64,000 nt of DNA from NCBI GenBank assembly GCA_023431345.1, contig JAEYWK010000042.1, positions 40,994 to 104,993 on the forward strand, in the 5' to 3' direction. The notes beneath the pieces were generated by a model, which did no database searches, was not told the origin of the DNA, and was given only the letters and a program-made list of their open reading frames with translations. The first letter of the stretch is position 1. Every line of letters begins with the position of its first letter. Made by a program: the position numbers and the translations under genes. Below are positions 8,317 through 17,533 of the stretch, piece by piece. This stretch comes from Pseudomonadota bacterium (GTDB lineage Bacteria > Myxococcota_A > Polyangia > Polyangiales > Polyangiaceae).

Positions 8317-9213
8317 TCAGGGCGGAGACGGCGACGCGCTCGGCGCGGGGGGCGCGCTCTTGGCCGCGAACGCCTTGGCGTCGAAGGGGATTTCCAGCGA
8401 GACCTCGAGCGGGGCCCCCGGCTTGATCTCGATGTCCTTCTCGACGACGGCGCCTGTCGCCGGCAACAGCGCGCTGATGCGCGCTTTTCCCGCCGGGATA
8501 CCGTTGATCTCGAAGCGACCGTCCAGGCCCGTGACGTCGTGCGTGGAGTACTTGAGCACGAACACGTCGGCCAACATGAAGACCTTGATGGAGTCGGTCA
8601 GCACGTAGTGCCCGGGCTCGGGCGGGTACAAGGTGGAGCCTACTCCGCCCGGCAACGCGAGCAGCTGCACCGGCTGCCGACTGCCGAGCAGGCTCGGCAC
8701 GTAGGCTTCGCGGTCTTTGCTCACGAGCTCGATGGTTTGACCGAAGGTCAGGGCGAGGGTGCGACTGCTGAAGGCGCAGCCGCGCGCCCCGACCACCTTC
8801 TTCGGCTCTTTGGCGGGGACGTAACCGTCGTAGCCGGTCACCGCGACGAGCGCGTCGGCCAGGCTACGCATCATGCCTTCGCGAAAAATCTTGGCGTACA
8901 TCTCGCGAGCTTCGGGACACGCGCCTTTGATCTTCTGGACGTGCTCACGAGCGTCGGGCGCGACGTCGCCCGACACCGTCACGACGCCGCGCACGCCGCC
9001 CGCCGGTCCCGCGTAAGCGGGGCGGTTCTCGGGGTTGACCGTCTTGCTGACCTTCTCCGGCGCGCCGGGCAGACCCGAGGCCACGGGCGCAGCGGGCTTG
9101 AACGCGCTGCTGCTCGGGGCGGGCGCCGGTGCCGGCTTCTTGCTACACGCCGTCAGTCCGAGCAGGGCGACGCAGAGCAGCTTCGCCCCGTTGAGACCCA
9201 TCACGCGACGCAT
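8317..9213 (-). CDS. Cupredoxin-like / carboxypeptidase-regulatory-like lipoprotein at the end of the nuo operon
   Basis: The protein has 298 residues. The signal ends LLGLTAC (Cys23), followed by an Ala/Pro/Ser tether. The middle (about 75-215) has a plastocyanin-like order, CAFSSRTLALTFGQTIELVS then KDREAYVPSLL, where metal-binding relatives have a His after N-x-D; here the position is Tyr, so copper binding is doubtful. The end (about 225-285) is a carboxypeptidase-regulatory-like beta module (VTGLDGRFEINGIPAG). It starts 9 bases after nuoN on the same strand, so it is probably co-transcribed with complex I genes. Function unknown. An internal ATG five residues in is an alternative start. 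Confidence 0.72.
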   Translation of the reverse strand: MRRVMGLNGAKLLCVALLGLTACSKKPAPAPAPSSSAFKPAAPVASGLPGAPEKVSKTVNPENRPAYAGPAGGVRGVVTVSGDVAPDAREHVQKIKGACPEAREMYAKIFREGMMRSLADALVAVTGYDGYVPAKEPKKVVGARGCAFSSRTLALTFGQTIELVSKDREAYVPSLLGSRQPVQLLALPGGVGSTLYPPEPGHYVLTDSIKVFMLADVFVLKYSTHDVTGLDGRFEINGIPAGKARISALLPATGAVVEKDIEIKPGAPLEVSLEIPFDAKAFAAKSAPPAPSASPSPP

Positions 9214-9222
9214 GAGCCTCGC

Positions 9223-10761
9223 TTAGCGCAGGCCGGCGGCGCGCGCCATCGTAAGCAGCGTGTCAGGGAAGAGCCCGATGCCGATCACGAACACGGCCGC
9301 GATCACCAGCGCCGACGCCACCATGCCCGACCTCATCGGCGTGGCGATGGGAGCGCCTGGCTCCGGCTCGCGCATGTACATGAAGACCATGACGCGCAGG
9401 TAGTAGTAGGCGCCCAAGATGCTGTTGAGCAGGCCGATCACCGTGAGCGCGTAGAGCTCGGCGTCGATGGCGGCATTGAACACGTAGAACTTGCCGAAGA
9501 AGCCGGCGCTCGGCGGGACGCCGGCCAGCGAGAGCAAGAAGAACGAGAACGCCAGCGCCGCGGCCGGGTGGCGCCGGCCGATGCCCGAAAGGTCCTCGTA
9601 CGACACCGCCTCGGCGCCCTGGCGGCCGCAGAGGATGAGGGCGCCGAACGCACCCGCGGTCGAGACCGTGTAGCCCAGCATGTAGAAGAGCACGCTCGCG
9701 ACGCCCGTCTCCGAGCGCATCGCGGCGACCACGCCCACGAGCGCGTAGCCAGCGTGCGCGATCGACGAGTAAGCCAGCATGCGCTTGACGGAGTCTTGGC
9801 GACCCGCGATCACGTTGGCGATCGTCATCGTCACGATCGCCATCAGGGCCAAGACGGGCGGCCAGCCCGCGCCCCAGCTCATCAAGCGCTCATCGCCGAA
9901 GGCCACGATCAGCATGCGGAGCAGCACCGCGAACGCGGCGCTCTTCACCGCCACGGCCATGTACGTCGTGGCAGGCGTGGGCGCGCCTTCGTAGGCGTCG
10001 GGCGTCCACATGTGGAACGGCACCGCGCTCACCTTGAAGGCGAGCCCAGCGATGCTCAGCGCCAGCGCGACGAGCACCAGGGTCGGGCTGACGGTGCTGC
10101 CCGCCTGACCGATGGTTCCCACCGCTTCGCCGATACCCTTCAAGTCGGTGTGCCCCGTCGCACCGTAGAGCAGCGCACCGCCGAACAGCATGAGCGCGGC
10201 GGCAAAGCTGCCGAGCAAGAAGTACTTCAGCGCGGCCTCCGAGGCGCGCGGGCTCGTGCGGCGCAAGCCGATCAGGCAGTAGACGCCGAGCGACATCGTC
10301 TCGAGCGCGATGAAGAGGCTGAGGATGTCGCCGGCCGCCGCCAGCGCCATCGCGCCGACGGTGGAGAACAGCACGAGCGGGAAGAACTCGCCGCGCTCGA
10401 GCTTGTGCTCGGGCAGGTACCCACCCGCGAGCAGGCAGGCCAGGCCGCCGCCGAGGCACAGCATGAAGCTGAAGAACAACGTGAAGCGATCGACGACCAG
10501 ATACGGCAGCAGGATCTCGAGCCCCTCGAACTTCTCGGGCCCGACCATCCACACCGCCAGCGAGGCGATGGCGCCCGCGAACAGCACCACCGCGCTGCCC
10601 AGACCGAGCTCGCTCGCTCGACCGGCGCCCGCGTCGATGATCAAGCCATCGGGGCCGAAGCCCTCGGGGCTCGTCGGCTTCCCGAACGCTTCGGTCAACA
10701 TCAAGAGCAGGGCTCCGATGGCGACCACCAGGAGCGGAGAGATGGCGAGTAGCACGCTCAT
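9223..10761 (-). CDS. nuoN: NADH-quinone oxidoreductase subunit N
   Basis: The protein has 512 residues. It is an antiporter-like proton-pumping subunit in the membrane arm of complex I. It consists of about 14 hydrophobic segments; the conserved transport core is visible in KYFLLGSFAAALMLFGGALLYG, abbreviated here as LLGSFAAALMLFGG, and in the discontinuous-helix region FKVSAVPFHMWTPDAYEGAP (conserved Lys and Pro), with SVKRMLAYSSIAHAGY further on. It overlaps nuoM by 4 bases and is followed 9 bases later by a lipoprotein gene. Length and order are usual for a bacterial NuoN. Confidence 0.96.
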   Translation of the reverse strand: MSVLLAISPLLVVAIGALLLMLTEAFGKPTSPEGFGPDGLIIDAGAGRASELGLGSAVVLFAGAIASLAVWMVGPEKFEGLEILLPYLVVDRFTLFFSFMLCLGGGLACLLAGGYLPEHKLERGEFFPLVLFSTVGAMALAAAGDILSLFIALETMSLGVYCLIGLRRTSPRASEAALKYFLLGSFAAALMLFGGALLYGATGHTDLKGIGEAVGTIGQAGSTVSPTLVLVALALSIAGLAFKVSAVPFHMWTPDAYEGAPTPATTYMAVAVKSAAFAVLLRMLIVAFGDERLMSWGAGWPPVLALMAIVTMTIANVIAGRQDSVKRMLAYSSIAHAGYALVGVVAAMRSETGVASVLFYMLGYTVSTAGAFGALILCGRQGAEAVSYEDLSGIGRRHPAAALAFSFFLLSLAGVPPSAGFFGKFYVFNAAIDAELYALTVIGLLNSILGAYYYLRVMVFMYMREPEPGAPIATPMRSGMVASALVIAAVFVIGIGLFPDTLLTMARAAGLR

Positions 10762-12584
10762 GGCGCCTCCACGTTCAGCGCCTGCGCGGCGGCTTCGGCT
10801 TTCTTCTTTGGATCATCCGGATAGCCCCGCTCGAGCGGGCCACCCCGGCGCGGCGTCAACGAGGCGAAGGTCGCTTCACGCGACTCGACGTAGGCCTGAC
10901 GGTGAGACTTGTAGCGGTCGATCACCGTCTCGACGCCCGCCGTCATGCGGCTGGTGAAGAGGCTCGGAAACCAGCCGATCACGAAGATCAGCGCGATCAG
11001 CGGGGCGATCGCGATGATCTCGCGCGGGTTCATGTCCTTCAGGCGCTTGTTCTTCGGGTTCGTGAGGGGGCCGAAGAACATGCGCTGCACGACCGCCAGC
11101 ATGTAAACGGCGGCGAGGATCACGCCCGCGGCGGCCAAGCCGGCTTGCAGCTTGGCGTTGCCGCCGAGCGTCGCCGACACGAAAGTGCCCATGATGATCA
11201 TGAACTCGCCGACGAAGCCGTTGGTGCCGGGGACGCCGATGCTCGACATCGTCACGATCACGAACAGCGCCGCGTAGATCGGCATCACCTTCGCGAGGCC
11301 GCCGAACTCACGCACGAGGCGCGTGTGGCGGCGATCGTAAATCACGCCGACCAAGAGGAACAGCGCGCCCGTCGAGACGCCGTGATTCAGCATCTGCAAG
11401 ATGGCGCCTTCCAGGCCGGCTTGGGTAGCCGCGAAGCAGCCCAGCATCACGAAGCCCATGTGCGCGACCGACGAGTAGGCGACCAGGCGCTTCACGTCGT
11501 CTTGCTTCCAGGCCACGAGCGCGCCGTACATGATGCCGCCGCCGATCGCGAGACCGGCCAGGTTGGCGGCCGCCGCCCAGGCGGGCCCGCCGATCATGCC
11601 CATGCAGAAGCGAATGTAGCCGTACGTGCCGAGCTTGAGCAGCACGGCGGCCAGGATGATGGAGCCGCCCGTCGGCGCCTGCACGTGAGCGTCGGGCAGC
11701 CACGTGTGCAGCGGGAACATCGGCACCTTGATGGCGAACGCCGCCAAAAAGCCGAGGAAGCACAGCCAAGCCGCGGTGCGGGGCAGCACCAGGCGCGAGA
11801 GCGCCAGGTAGTCGAAGCTGGGGTAGCCGGCGACCTGGGTGTGCGTCCACACCATGTAGATGATCGCCGCCAGCATCAGCATGCTGCCGACCATCGTGTA
11901 GAGGAAGAACTTGTAGGCGGCCTTGATCTTTTCGACGCCGCCCCAGATGCCGATCATGATGATCATCGGCACCAGCATCATTTCCCAGAACACGAAGAAC
12001 AGGAACAAGTCGAGCGACACGAAGCAGCCGAGCATCGCGCCGTGCAGCATCAAGAACGCGAAGCACAGGTCCTTGATGCGCGTCTTGATGGCGTTGAACG
12101 AGACGTACAGCGCCAGCGGCGTGCTGAAGGTGCAGAGCAGCACCAGCCACAGGCTCACGCCGTCGATGGCGACGTGATAGCGGATGCCGAGCGACGGCAC
12201 CCAGTCGACGATCTGCTGGTAGTGCCAGCCGCGAGACATCGGCTGCGAGAGCAGGGCGAGCGAGACGAGCGCGTCGATACCCAGCACCCCGAACGTGAAG
12301 CGCTTGAGCAGCACCGGGGTTTGGCGGGGCAAGAACAGCAGCGCGATGGCGCCGAAGATCGGCAAAAATACGATCACGCTGAGCAGCTGAGGCCACTCGC
12401 TGGCCGTGTCGGACTCGGCGTACGGGCCGGGCCACAGGCTGCGCACGAACAAGATGGAGAGCGCGGCGGTGACGCCGATGGCGAAGCGCTCCGCTTTACC
12501 CTGTCGCCGCGGGATGATGGCGCCTGCCGCGAACGCCAGCAGGTAGGGTAGGAAATCGACTACGGCACGTTCCAGGGGGCGCAT
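10758..12584 (-). CDS. nuoM: NADH-quinone oxidoreductase subunit M
   Basis: The protein has 608 residues, longer than the usual 490-540. It is an antiporter-like proton-pumping subunit of complex I. Seen: the TM5 glutamate region FFVFWEMMLVPM, the broken-helix region FAIKVPMFPLHTWLPDAHVQ, and DDVKRLVAYSSVAHMGFV. The extra length is at both ends: an added hydrophobic N-terminal stretch, and a charged C-terminal tail of about 70 residues (ESREATFASLTPRRGGPLERG onward) after the last membrane helix. It overlaps nuoN by 4 bases (ATGA) and lies 3 bases from nuoL. Confidence 0.95.
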   Translation of the reverse strand: MRPLERAVVDFLPYLLAFAAGAIIPRRQGKAERFAIGVTAALSILFVRSLWPGPYAESDTASEWPQLLSVIVFLPIFGAIALLFLPRQTPVLLKRFTFGVLGIDALVSLALLSQPMSRGWHYQQIVDWVPSLGIRYHVAIDGVSLWLVLLCTFSTPLALYVSFNAIKTRIKDLCFAFLMLHGAMLGCFVSLDLFLFFVFWEMMLVPMIIMIGIWGGVEKIKAAYKFFLYTMVGSMLMLAAIIYMVWTHTQVAGYPSFDYLALSRLVLPRTAAWLCFLGFLAAFAIKVPMFPLHTWLPDAHVQAPTGGSIILAAVLLKLGTYGYIRFCMGMIGGPAWAAAANLAGLAIGGGIMYGALVAWKQDDVKRLVAYSSVAHMGFVMLGCFAATQAGLEGAILQMLNHGVSTGALFLLVGVIYDRRHTRLVREFGGLAKVMPIYAALFVIVTMSSIGVPGTNGFVGEFMIIMGTFVSATLGGNAKLQAGLAAAGVILAAVYMLAVVQRMFFGPLTNPKNKRLKDMNPREIIAIAPLIALIFVIGWFPSLFTSRMTAGVETVIDRYKSHRQAYVESREATFASLTPRRGGPLERGYPDDPKKKAEAAAQALNVEAP

Positions 12585-12587
12585 GAG

Positions 12588-15239
12588 TTACTGACCTTGA
12601 GAAGGAAGCGTGGGGTGACCGGGGGGCAACTTGGCGCCGGGCGGGAGAAGAGGCGCGGTGGGGCGCCCAGGTTGTGCGTTGCCGCCGGCAGGACGCGGCA
12701 CGCCTTGCAGCCTGCCGTCCGCGCCCTGCGTCACGTCGATGGTGGTGCCACCGAAACCGGAGCGATCGGGCTTCGGACGCTCGAGCGTGAAGGTGCGAGC
12801 CGCCTTCTGACCGAAGGCGTTCTTCACCTCGAGCGCGACCGTGCGCGACTTGTCGATGTCGAGGTCGAACGAGACGCTGGCCTTGTCGCCGAAGCTCTCG
12901 CTGTCCCATTTGCCGTCGCCATCTTCGTCCCAGCGGTACGAATAGCCGAGGCCGGGCGTCGCGGTGACGCTGTAGGCCCCCGCGGCGTGATTGGCGAGCA
13001 CCTTGGCGTTCGCGTGCGGTGCGACCAGGAACCAACCGACGAGGCCGACGCCCACGACCATGACGGCGGCGTAGGCTTGAATGCGCCCGGTTTGCAGCTG
13101 GCGCAGGACGCTGCCGCTGCTGCGGACGACGAACGCCGACAGCTTGGCGAGGATACCGTCGACGATCCACTTGTCGGCCCACGCACCGAACTCAGCGAGC
13201 GAATCGACCGCGCCGATGACCGTCTCCTCGTAGAGCTCGTCGACGCGCCACTTGTCGTACACCAGCTGGTGGAAGCGCGGGAACGCCTCGGTGAAGGAGC
13301 GAGCGGGCTCGCCCTTCATTTGCACGTAGATGTAGTACGCGCCGCCCGCGCCGATGGCGACCGCCACCAGCGCCAGACCGAGGAACGTGGGCAGCAGGTG
13401 CTCGGCGCCCTCGATGACGCGCACGCTCTGCTGCGCGCTGTCGAACACCGGGTGCAGGAAGTGATGCAGCGGCATGTCGTCGGCGTGCCAGCCGATGATC
13501 TCGAGCGCGCCGGGGTTCAGGAAGCCGCCGAACAAGGCCAGGGCCCCCAGGATCGCCAGCGGCAGCCACATCTGCCAGGGCGACTCGTGCGGCTTGGGAC
13601 CCTCGAGCGGCTCGTCCGAGTGGTGATGATCGTGGTGATCGTGGCCGTGAGCGTGCTCAGGCGCTTTCCAGTTCTTGACGATCGTCCAGCCCTTGAACTC
13701 CCCGAAGAAGGTGCCGATGAACAGCCGCGTCATGTAGAACGCGGTCATGATCGCGCCGGCGAAGCCGAGGGCGTAGAGCAGCGTGCCGCCCCACTTCGGC
13801 CACTCGAAGGCGTCTTGCACGCCGGCGGGCGTCGCGACGTACGAGCTGTAAGCCTTCAGTAGGATTTCGTCCTTCGAGAAGAAGCCGCTCGTCCCCGGGA
13901 TGCCGATGATCGCGGCCCACGACACGGCGAACGTCGCGAACGTGTACGGCATGTACTTCCGCAGGCCGCCCATGTTGCGCATGTCTTGCGACGCATCCGT
14001 GTCGTGGATGCGGGCGTGCATGGCGTGGATCACCGAGCCGGCGCCGAGGAACATGCAGGCCTTGAAGAAGGCGTGCGTGAGGACGTGGAAGAAGCCGGCC
14101 GTAAAGGCCCCGACGCCCACGCCCAAGAACATGTAGCCGAGCTGGCTGACGGTGGAGTACGCCAGCACCTTCTTGATGTCGTTTTGCGCGAACGCGATCG
14201 TCGCGGCGAGCACGGCGGTGAGGGCACCGGTGAGGGCGACGACGAACATGGCGGCGGGGCTGAGCACGAACACGCTCGCGGTCCGGCACACCAAGTAAAT
14301 GCCCGCCGTCACCATGGTGGCGGCGTGAATCAGCGCGCTGACCGGGGTGGGGCCCGCCATCGCGTCGGGTAGCCAGACGTACAGCGGCAGCTGGGCGCTC
14401 TTGCCGGCGGCGCCGAGGAACAGGAACAAGCCGACCAGCGTCGCGGCGGTCGCGGTGCGCGGCGTGTTGATCCAAGCCGCCCAGCCGTCGGGCAGCACGC
14501 TGGCGAGCGGCACGTGATCACCGAGCGGCCAGATCTGCACCTCTTGGAGCAGGTTCTGGCGCGCGCCGTGGATGCCCGACCAATCGAGCGCGCCGCAGTA
14601 ATAGAGGAGCAGGCCCATCGCCACCAGCAGGCCGAAGTCGCCGATGCGGTTGGTGATGAAGGCCTTCTTGCCGGCGGCGGCGTTCTTGTCTTCGCCGAAC
14701 CAGAAGCCGATGAGCAGGTAGCTACACAGACCCACGCCTTCCCAGCCGATGAAGAGCACCGGCAAGCTGTCGCCCAAGATGAGCACCAGCATCGAGAAGA
14801 TGAACAGGTTCAGGTAGGTGAAAAAGCGGTAAAAACCGGGGTCTTCCTCCATGTACTTCGACGAGTACAGGTGGATGAGGAAGCCGATGCCGGTGACGAT
14901 CAGCGCCATCGTGCCCGACAGCGCGTCGACCGAGAGCGAGACCCACAGCGAGGTGATCCCCTCACCTTGGCGCGCCGAGAGCGAGAGCTTCATCCACTCC
15001 CAGCCCTGCCAAACCAGCTTGCCCCCGCCTTCGTGCTGGTGATGACGCAGGACGAAGAAGGTGACGACGGCGAACAGGAAGGAGACGAAAACCGTGCCGA
15101 GCCCCATCAGCGTGACGGCTTCGCGCCCGAGGCGCTTGCCGAACACGCCGTTCACGATGGCGCCCAGCAGCGGGAGCAGCACGATGAACGCGAGGAGCGT
15201 GAAATCCGAAGCTGGAAAGAGCTGTTCTAAGGCGTGCAT
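12588..15239 (-). CDS. nuoL: NADH-quinone oxidoreductase subunit L with extra C-terminal PKD-like domain
   Basis: The protein has 883 residues against about 610-680 for most NuoL. Residues 1-735 follow NuoL: FIGWEGVGLCSYLLIGFW, the broken helix KSAQLPLYVWLPDAMAGPTP, DIKKVLAYSTVSQLGYM, a His-rich cytosolic loop (about 525-541, HGHDHHDHHH) before PHESP, the long lateral-helix region, and a last membrane helix near 716-736. After it come about 140 extra residues: a PKD/Ig-like module at about 750-816 (YSYRWDEDGDGKWD, then VALEVKNAFGQ) and a Pro/Gly-rich tail to the end. The extension should be periplasmic (inferred from NuoL topology). The nucleotide frame runs without break into this segment. 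Confidence 0.95.
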   Translation of the reverse strand: MHALEQLFPASDFTLLAFIVLLPLLGAIVNGVFGKRLGREAVTLMGLGTVFVSFLFAVVTFFVLRHHQHEGGGKLVWQGWEWMKLSLSARQGEGITSLWVSLSVDALSGTMALIVTGIGFLIHLYSSKYMEEDPGFYRFFTYLNLFIFSMLVLILGDSLPVLFIGWEGVGLCSYLLIGFWFGEDKNAAAGKKAFITNRIGDFGLLVAMGLLLYYCGALDWSGIHGARQNLLQEVQIWPLGDHVPLASVLPDGWAAWINTPRTATAATLVGLFLFLGAAGKSAQLPLYVWLPDAMAGPTPVSALIHAATMVTAGIYLVCRTASVFVLSPAAMFVVALTGALTAVLAATIAFAQNDIKKVLAYSTVSQLGYMFLGVGVGAFTAGFFHVLTHAFFKACMFLGAGSVIHAMHARIHDTDASQDMRNMGGLRKYMPYTFATFAVSWAAIIGIPGTSGFFSKDEILLKAYSSYVATPAGVQDAFEWPKWGGTLLYALGFAGAIMTAFYMTRLFIGTFFGEFKGWTIVKNWKAPEHAHGHDHHDHHHSDEPLEGPKPHESPWQMWLPLAILGALALFGGFLNPGALEIIGWHADDMPLHHFLHPVFDSAQQSVRVIEGAEHLLPTFLGLALVAVAIGAGGAYYIYVQMKGEPARSFTEAFPRFHQLVYDKWRVDELYEETVIGAVDSLAEFGAWADKWIVDGILAKLSAFVVRSSGSVLRQLQTGRIQAYAAVMVVGVGLVGWFLVAPHANAKVLANHAAGAYSVTATPGLGYSYRWDEDGDGKWDSESFGDKASVSFDLDIDKSRTVALEVKNAFGQKAARTFTLERPKPDRSGFGGTTIDVTQGADGRLQGVPRPAGGNAQPGRPTAPLLPPGAKLPPGHPTLPSQGQ

Positions 15240-15252
15240 AGAGGGTGGTTCC

Positions 15253-15570
15253 TCAGTGACGGAGCTGGTCCGCGTCGTCGCTGAATACCGACTGCTTCAA
15301 GCGATAAAACGACAGCACGATGGCGAGGCCGACGGCAACCTCCGCCGCTGCCACGGCGATGATGAAGAAGGAGAAGACCTGGCCGTTCATGTCCCCGACG
15401 TGACGGCGGTTGAAGGCGACCAGCACCAGGTTCACGGCGTTGAGCATCAGCTCCACGCTCATGAGCTGAACCAGCACGTTGCGGCGCACCAAGAAGCCGA
15501 TGCCGCCGATGGTGAAGATGACGGACGCGAGCAGGACGTAATGCTCGACCACGTTGCCGAGGATGTTCAT
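15253..15570 (-). CDS. nuoK: NADH-quinone oxidoreductase subunit K
   Basis: The protein has 105 residues, the normal length, with three membrane helices. Conserved glutamates of the proton path are visible in LVQLMSVELMLNAVNLV and in AAEVAVGLAIVL. The start ATG shares one base with the nuoJ stop (TGATG, 15568-15572), so it is translationally coupled. nuoL begins 13 bases downstream. It forms part of the membrane arm of complex I. Confidence 0.96.
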   Translation of the reverse strand: MNILGNVVEHYVLLASVIFTIGGIGFLVRRNVLVQLMSVELMLNAVNLVLVAFNRRHVGDMNGQVFSFFIIAVAAAEVAVGLAIVLSFYRLKQSVFSDDADQLRH

Positions 15571-16184
15571 CAGAGCTCCTCCCCCGTGAGCGGGCGCCCC
15601 GCGTCACGCGGGTGCAGAGGACCGTGAAACAAGCGCCTGGTCGCGCTGGGGCTCTGCTTCTGCTTGCGGGGCTGGTGCCGGCTGCGCGCCACCGCGATGG
15701 CGCCCACGACGGCGACGATCAGCAGCGCCGTCGTCAGCTCGAAGGGAACCACGGCTTTGGTGAACAGGTGCGTGCCGATTGCCTCGACGCTGCCGTGCTC
15801 GGCGCCGACGTGGGCGAAGCGCGGCGGCTCGTCGGCGGCTTGCAAGACGAGCACCAGGGTGACGGCCGCGATCGCGGCCATCAAGCCCCCGGCGAGCGCG
15901 CGTGACAGACGCGCCTTCGGCTCCGTCTTCTGCTCCGCGCCCGCGTCGGGCCCGAGCAGCATGATCACGAACACGAACAGCACGACGACGGCGCCGGCGT
16001 AAACGATCAGCTGAATCGCGGCCAGGAACTGGGCGTTGAGCTTGAGGAACAAGCCCGCGATGCCGACGATGGTCAAGAGCAGGCCCATCGCACCACGGAT
16101 CGGGTTCTTGGCGAGGACCGTGCACAGCGCGCCGACGAGCGACGCGATGCCGCACAGCGCGAAGAAGATGTTCCCCACAGTCAT
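15570..16184 (-). CDS. nuoJ: NADH-quinone oxidoreductase subunit J
   Basis: The protein has 204 residues and five hydrophobic segments, a normal length. The TM3 region that forms a pi-bulge in complex I is visible as QLIVYAGAVVVLFVFVIMLL. The C-terminus after the last helix is an unusually basic tail (RSRHQPRKQKQSPSATRR) of about 35 residues. It overlaps nuoF by 4 bases (16181-16184) and nuoK by one. In the usual nuo order nuoG, H and I would lie between F and J; they are missing here. Confidence 0.95.
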   Translation of the reverse strand: MTVGNIFFALCGIASLVGALCTVLAKNPIRGAMGLLLTIVGIAGLFLKLNAQFLAAIQLIVYAGAVVVLFVFVIMLLGPDAGAEQKTEPKARLSRALAGGLMAAIAAVTLVLVLQAADEPPRFAHVGAEHGSVEAIGTHLFTKAVVPFELTTALLIVAVVGAIAVARSRHQPRKQKQSPSATRRLFHGPLHPRDAGRPLTGEEL

Positions 16185-17524
16185 AGCGTGAGCCTTCCGG
16201 TCTGCGATTTACCGCCCGTGTGGACGTAGTCCTCGAGCTGCTTTCTGAACTTGCGCACGAAGGCCAGAGCCGGCTGCGCCGCGCCGTCGCCGAAGGCGCA
16301 GATGGTGTTGCCCGTGATGTCGGAGGCGATCTCCGAGATTTGGTCGAGCTCGGCGATGCTACCCTTGCCCTCGACGATCTTGTTCAAGATGCGCTCGATC
16401 CAGCCGCAGCCTTCGCGGCAGGGCGTGCACTGACCGCACGACTCGTGACGGTAGAAGCGCATCACGTTGTGCAGCGCGAGGACGGGATCGGTCGCGTCGC
16501 TCATCACCGTGGCGCAGCAGGTGCCGAGCATGCTGCCCGCGCCGCGGAAGGTGTCGACGCCGAGCGGCAGGTCCAAGAACGACTTGCCGTTCCACGGCTC
16601 GAGCCGCGGGTCCGACGAGCTCACGAGCTCGTCCGCGAGGTGCACGGGGCACGACGAGCCGCCGGGGATGACGGCGAGCAGCTGCTTGTCGCCGAGGATG
16701 CCCCCGCCCAGGTCGTAGATGAGCTCGCGCAGCGTGAGGCCGACGCAGGCCTCGTACAGGCCCGGCTTCTTCACGTGGCCGCTCACGCCGAACAGGCGCG
16801 CGCCACCGTCGTTGATGCCGTGCAGCGCCGAGAGCTTGCTGAACTCGTCGCCGCCGACCTCGAACACGGTCGGCGCGATCGCGATCGTCTCGACGTTGTT
16901 CACGGTGCTCGGATTACCGAACGCGCCGTACTGCGCCGGGAACGGCGGCTTGAGGCGCGGCTCACCACGGCGCCCTTCGAGCGAGTTGAGCAGGGCCGTC
17001 TCTTCACCGCAGATGTACGCGCCCGCGCCGGTGTGGACGTAGACCTCCATCTCGTAGTCTTTGCCGAACGGACGCTTGCCGAGGTAGCCCTTGGCCCGCG
17101 CTTCGTGGATGGCTCCCCACAGCCGCTCCTTCGAGAGGTGCAGCTCATCGCGCACGTAGATGTAGGCGGCGTGGGCCCCGATCGCGTAGGCGCCGATGAT
17201 GCAGCCTTCGACGAGCGAGTGCGGATTCATCTCCATGATGGAGCGATCTTTGAAGGTGCCGGGCTCGCCCTCGTCCGCGTTCACGACCAGGTAGTGAGGC
17301 TTCTTCACCTCCTTCGGCATGAAGCTCCACTTCGTGCCGCAATCGAAGCCGGCGCCGCCGCGGCCGCGGATGTGCGCCTTCTTCATCTCGTCGATGACTT
17401 GGTCGCGCGTCATGCCGAGCGCTTTGCGCACTCCGCGATATCCGCCGGCGGCTTCGTACGCGGCGAGCTTGTGGCTGTCGGGCTTGCCGTAAGAGTGGCT
17501 GAGATAGTTGGTGAGCTTGATCAT
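16181..17524 (-). CDS. nuoF: NADH-quinone oxidoreductase subunit F (NADH and FMN site)
   Basis: The protein has 447 residues. It binds FMN and NADH and passes electrons to a [4Fe-4S] cluster at the tip of complex I. Seen: GRGGAGFDCGTKW and NADEGEPGTFKDR (NADH/FMN site), AYICGEETALLNSLEG, the SLBB-type region around residues 240-300, and the iron-sulphur motif ESCGQCTPCREG with a fourth Cys in NTICAFGDGA. All four cluster ligands are present. It starts 9 bases after nuoE and overlaps nuoJ by 4. With NuoE it makes the NADH-oxidising module, here joined directly to membrane-arm genes. Confidence 0.97.
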   Translation of the reverse strand: MIKLTNYLSHSYGKPDSHKLAAYEAAGGYRGVRKALGMTRDQVIDEMKKAHIRGRGGAGFDCGTKWSFMPKEVKKPHYLVVNADEGEPGTFKDRSIMEMNPHSLVEGCIIGAYAIGAHAAYIYVRDELHLSKERLWGAIHEARAKGYLGKRPFGKDYEMEVYVHTGAGAYICGEETALLNSLEGRRGEPRLKPPFPAQYGAFGNPSTVNNVETIAIAPTVFEVGGDEFSKLSALHGINDGGARLFGVSGHVKKPGLYEACVGLTLRELIYDLGGGILGDKQLLAVIPGGSSCPVHLADELVSSSDPRLEPWNGKSFLDLPLGVDTFRGAGSMLGTCCATVMSDATDPVLALHNVMRFYRHESCGQCTPCREGCGWIERILNKIVEGKGSIAELDQISEIASDITGNTICAFGDGAAQPALAFVRKFRKQLEDYVHTGGKSQTGRLTL

Positions 17525-17533
17525 GGCGGTCCG

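Noticed and set aside
8539..10752. Very long open frame on the + strand opposite nuoN and the lipoprotein
   Set aside because: It is antisense to nuoN, has an Arg/His/Gln/Glu-rich composition typical of reverse reading of GC-rich genes, and shows no domain.
10902..12551. Long + strand frame opposite nuoM
   Set aside because: Antisense shadow; Gln/His/Arg/Glu-rich with no recognisable motif, while nuoM is certain.
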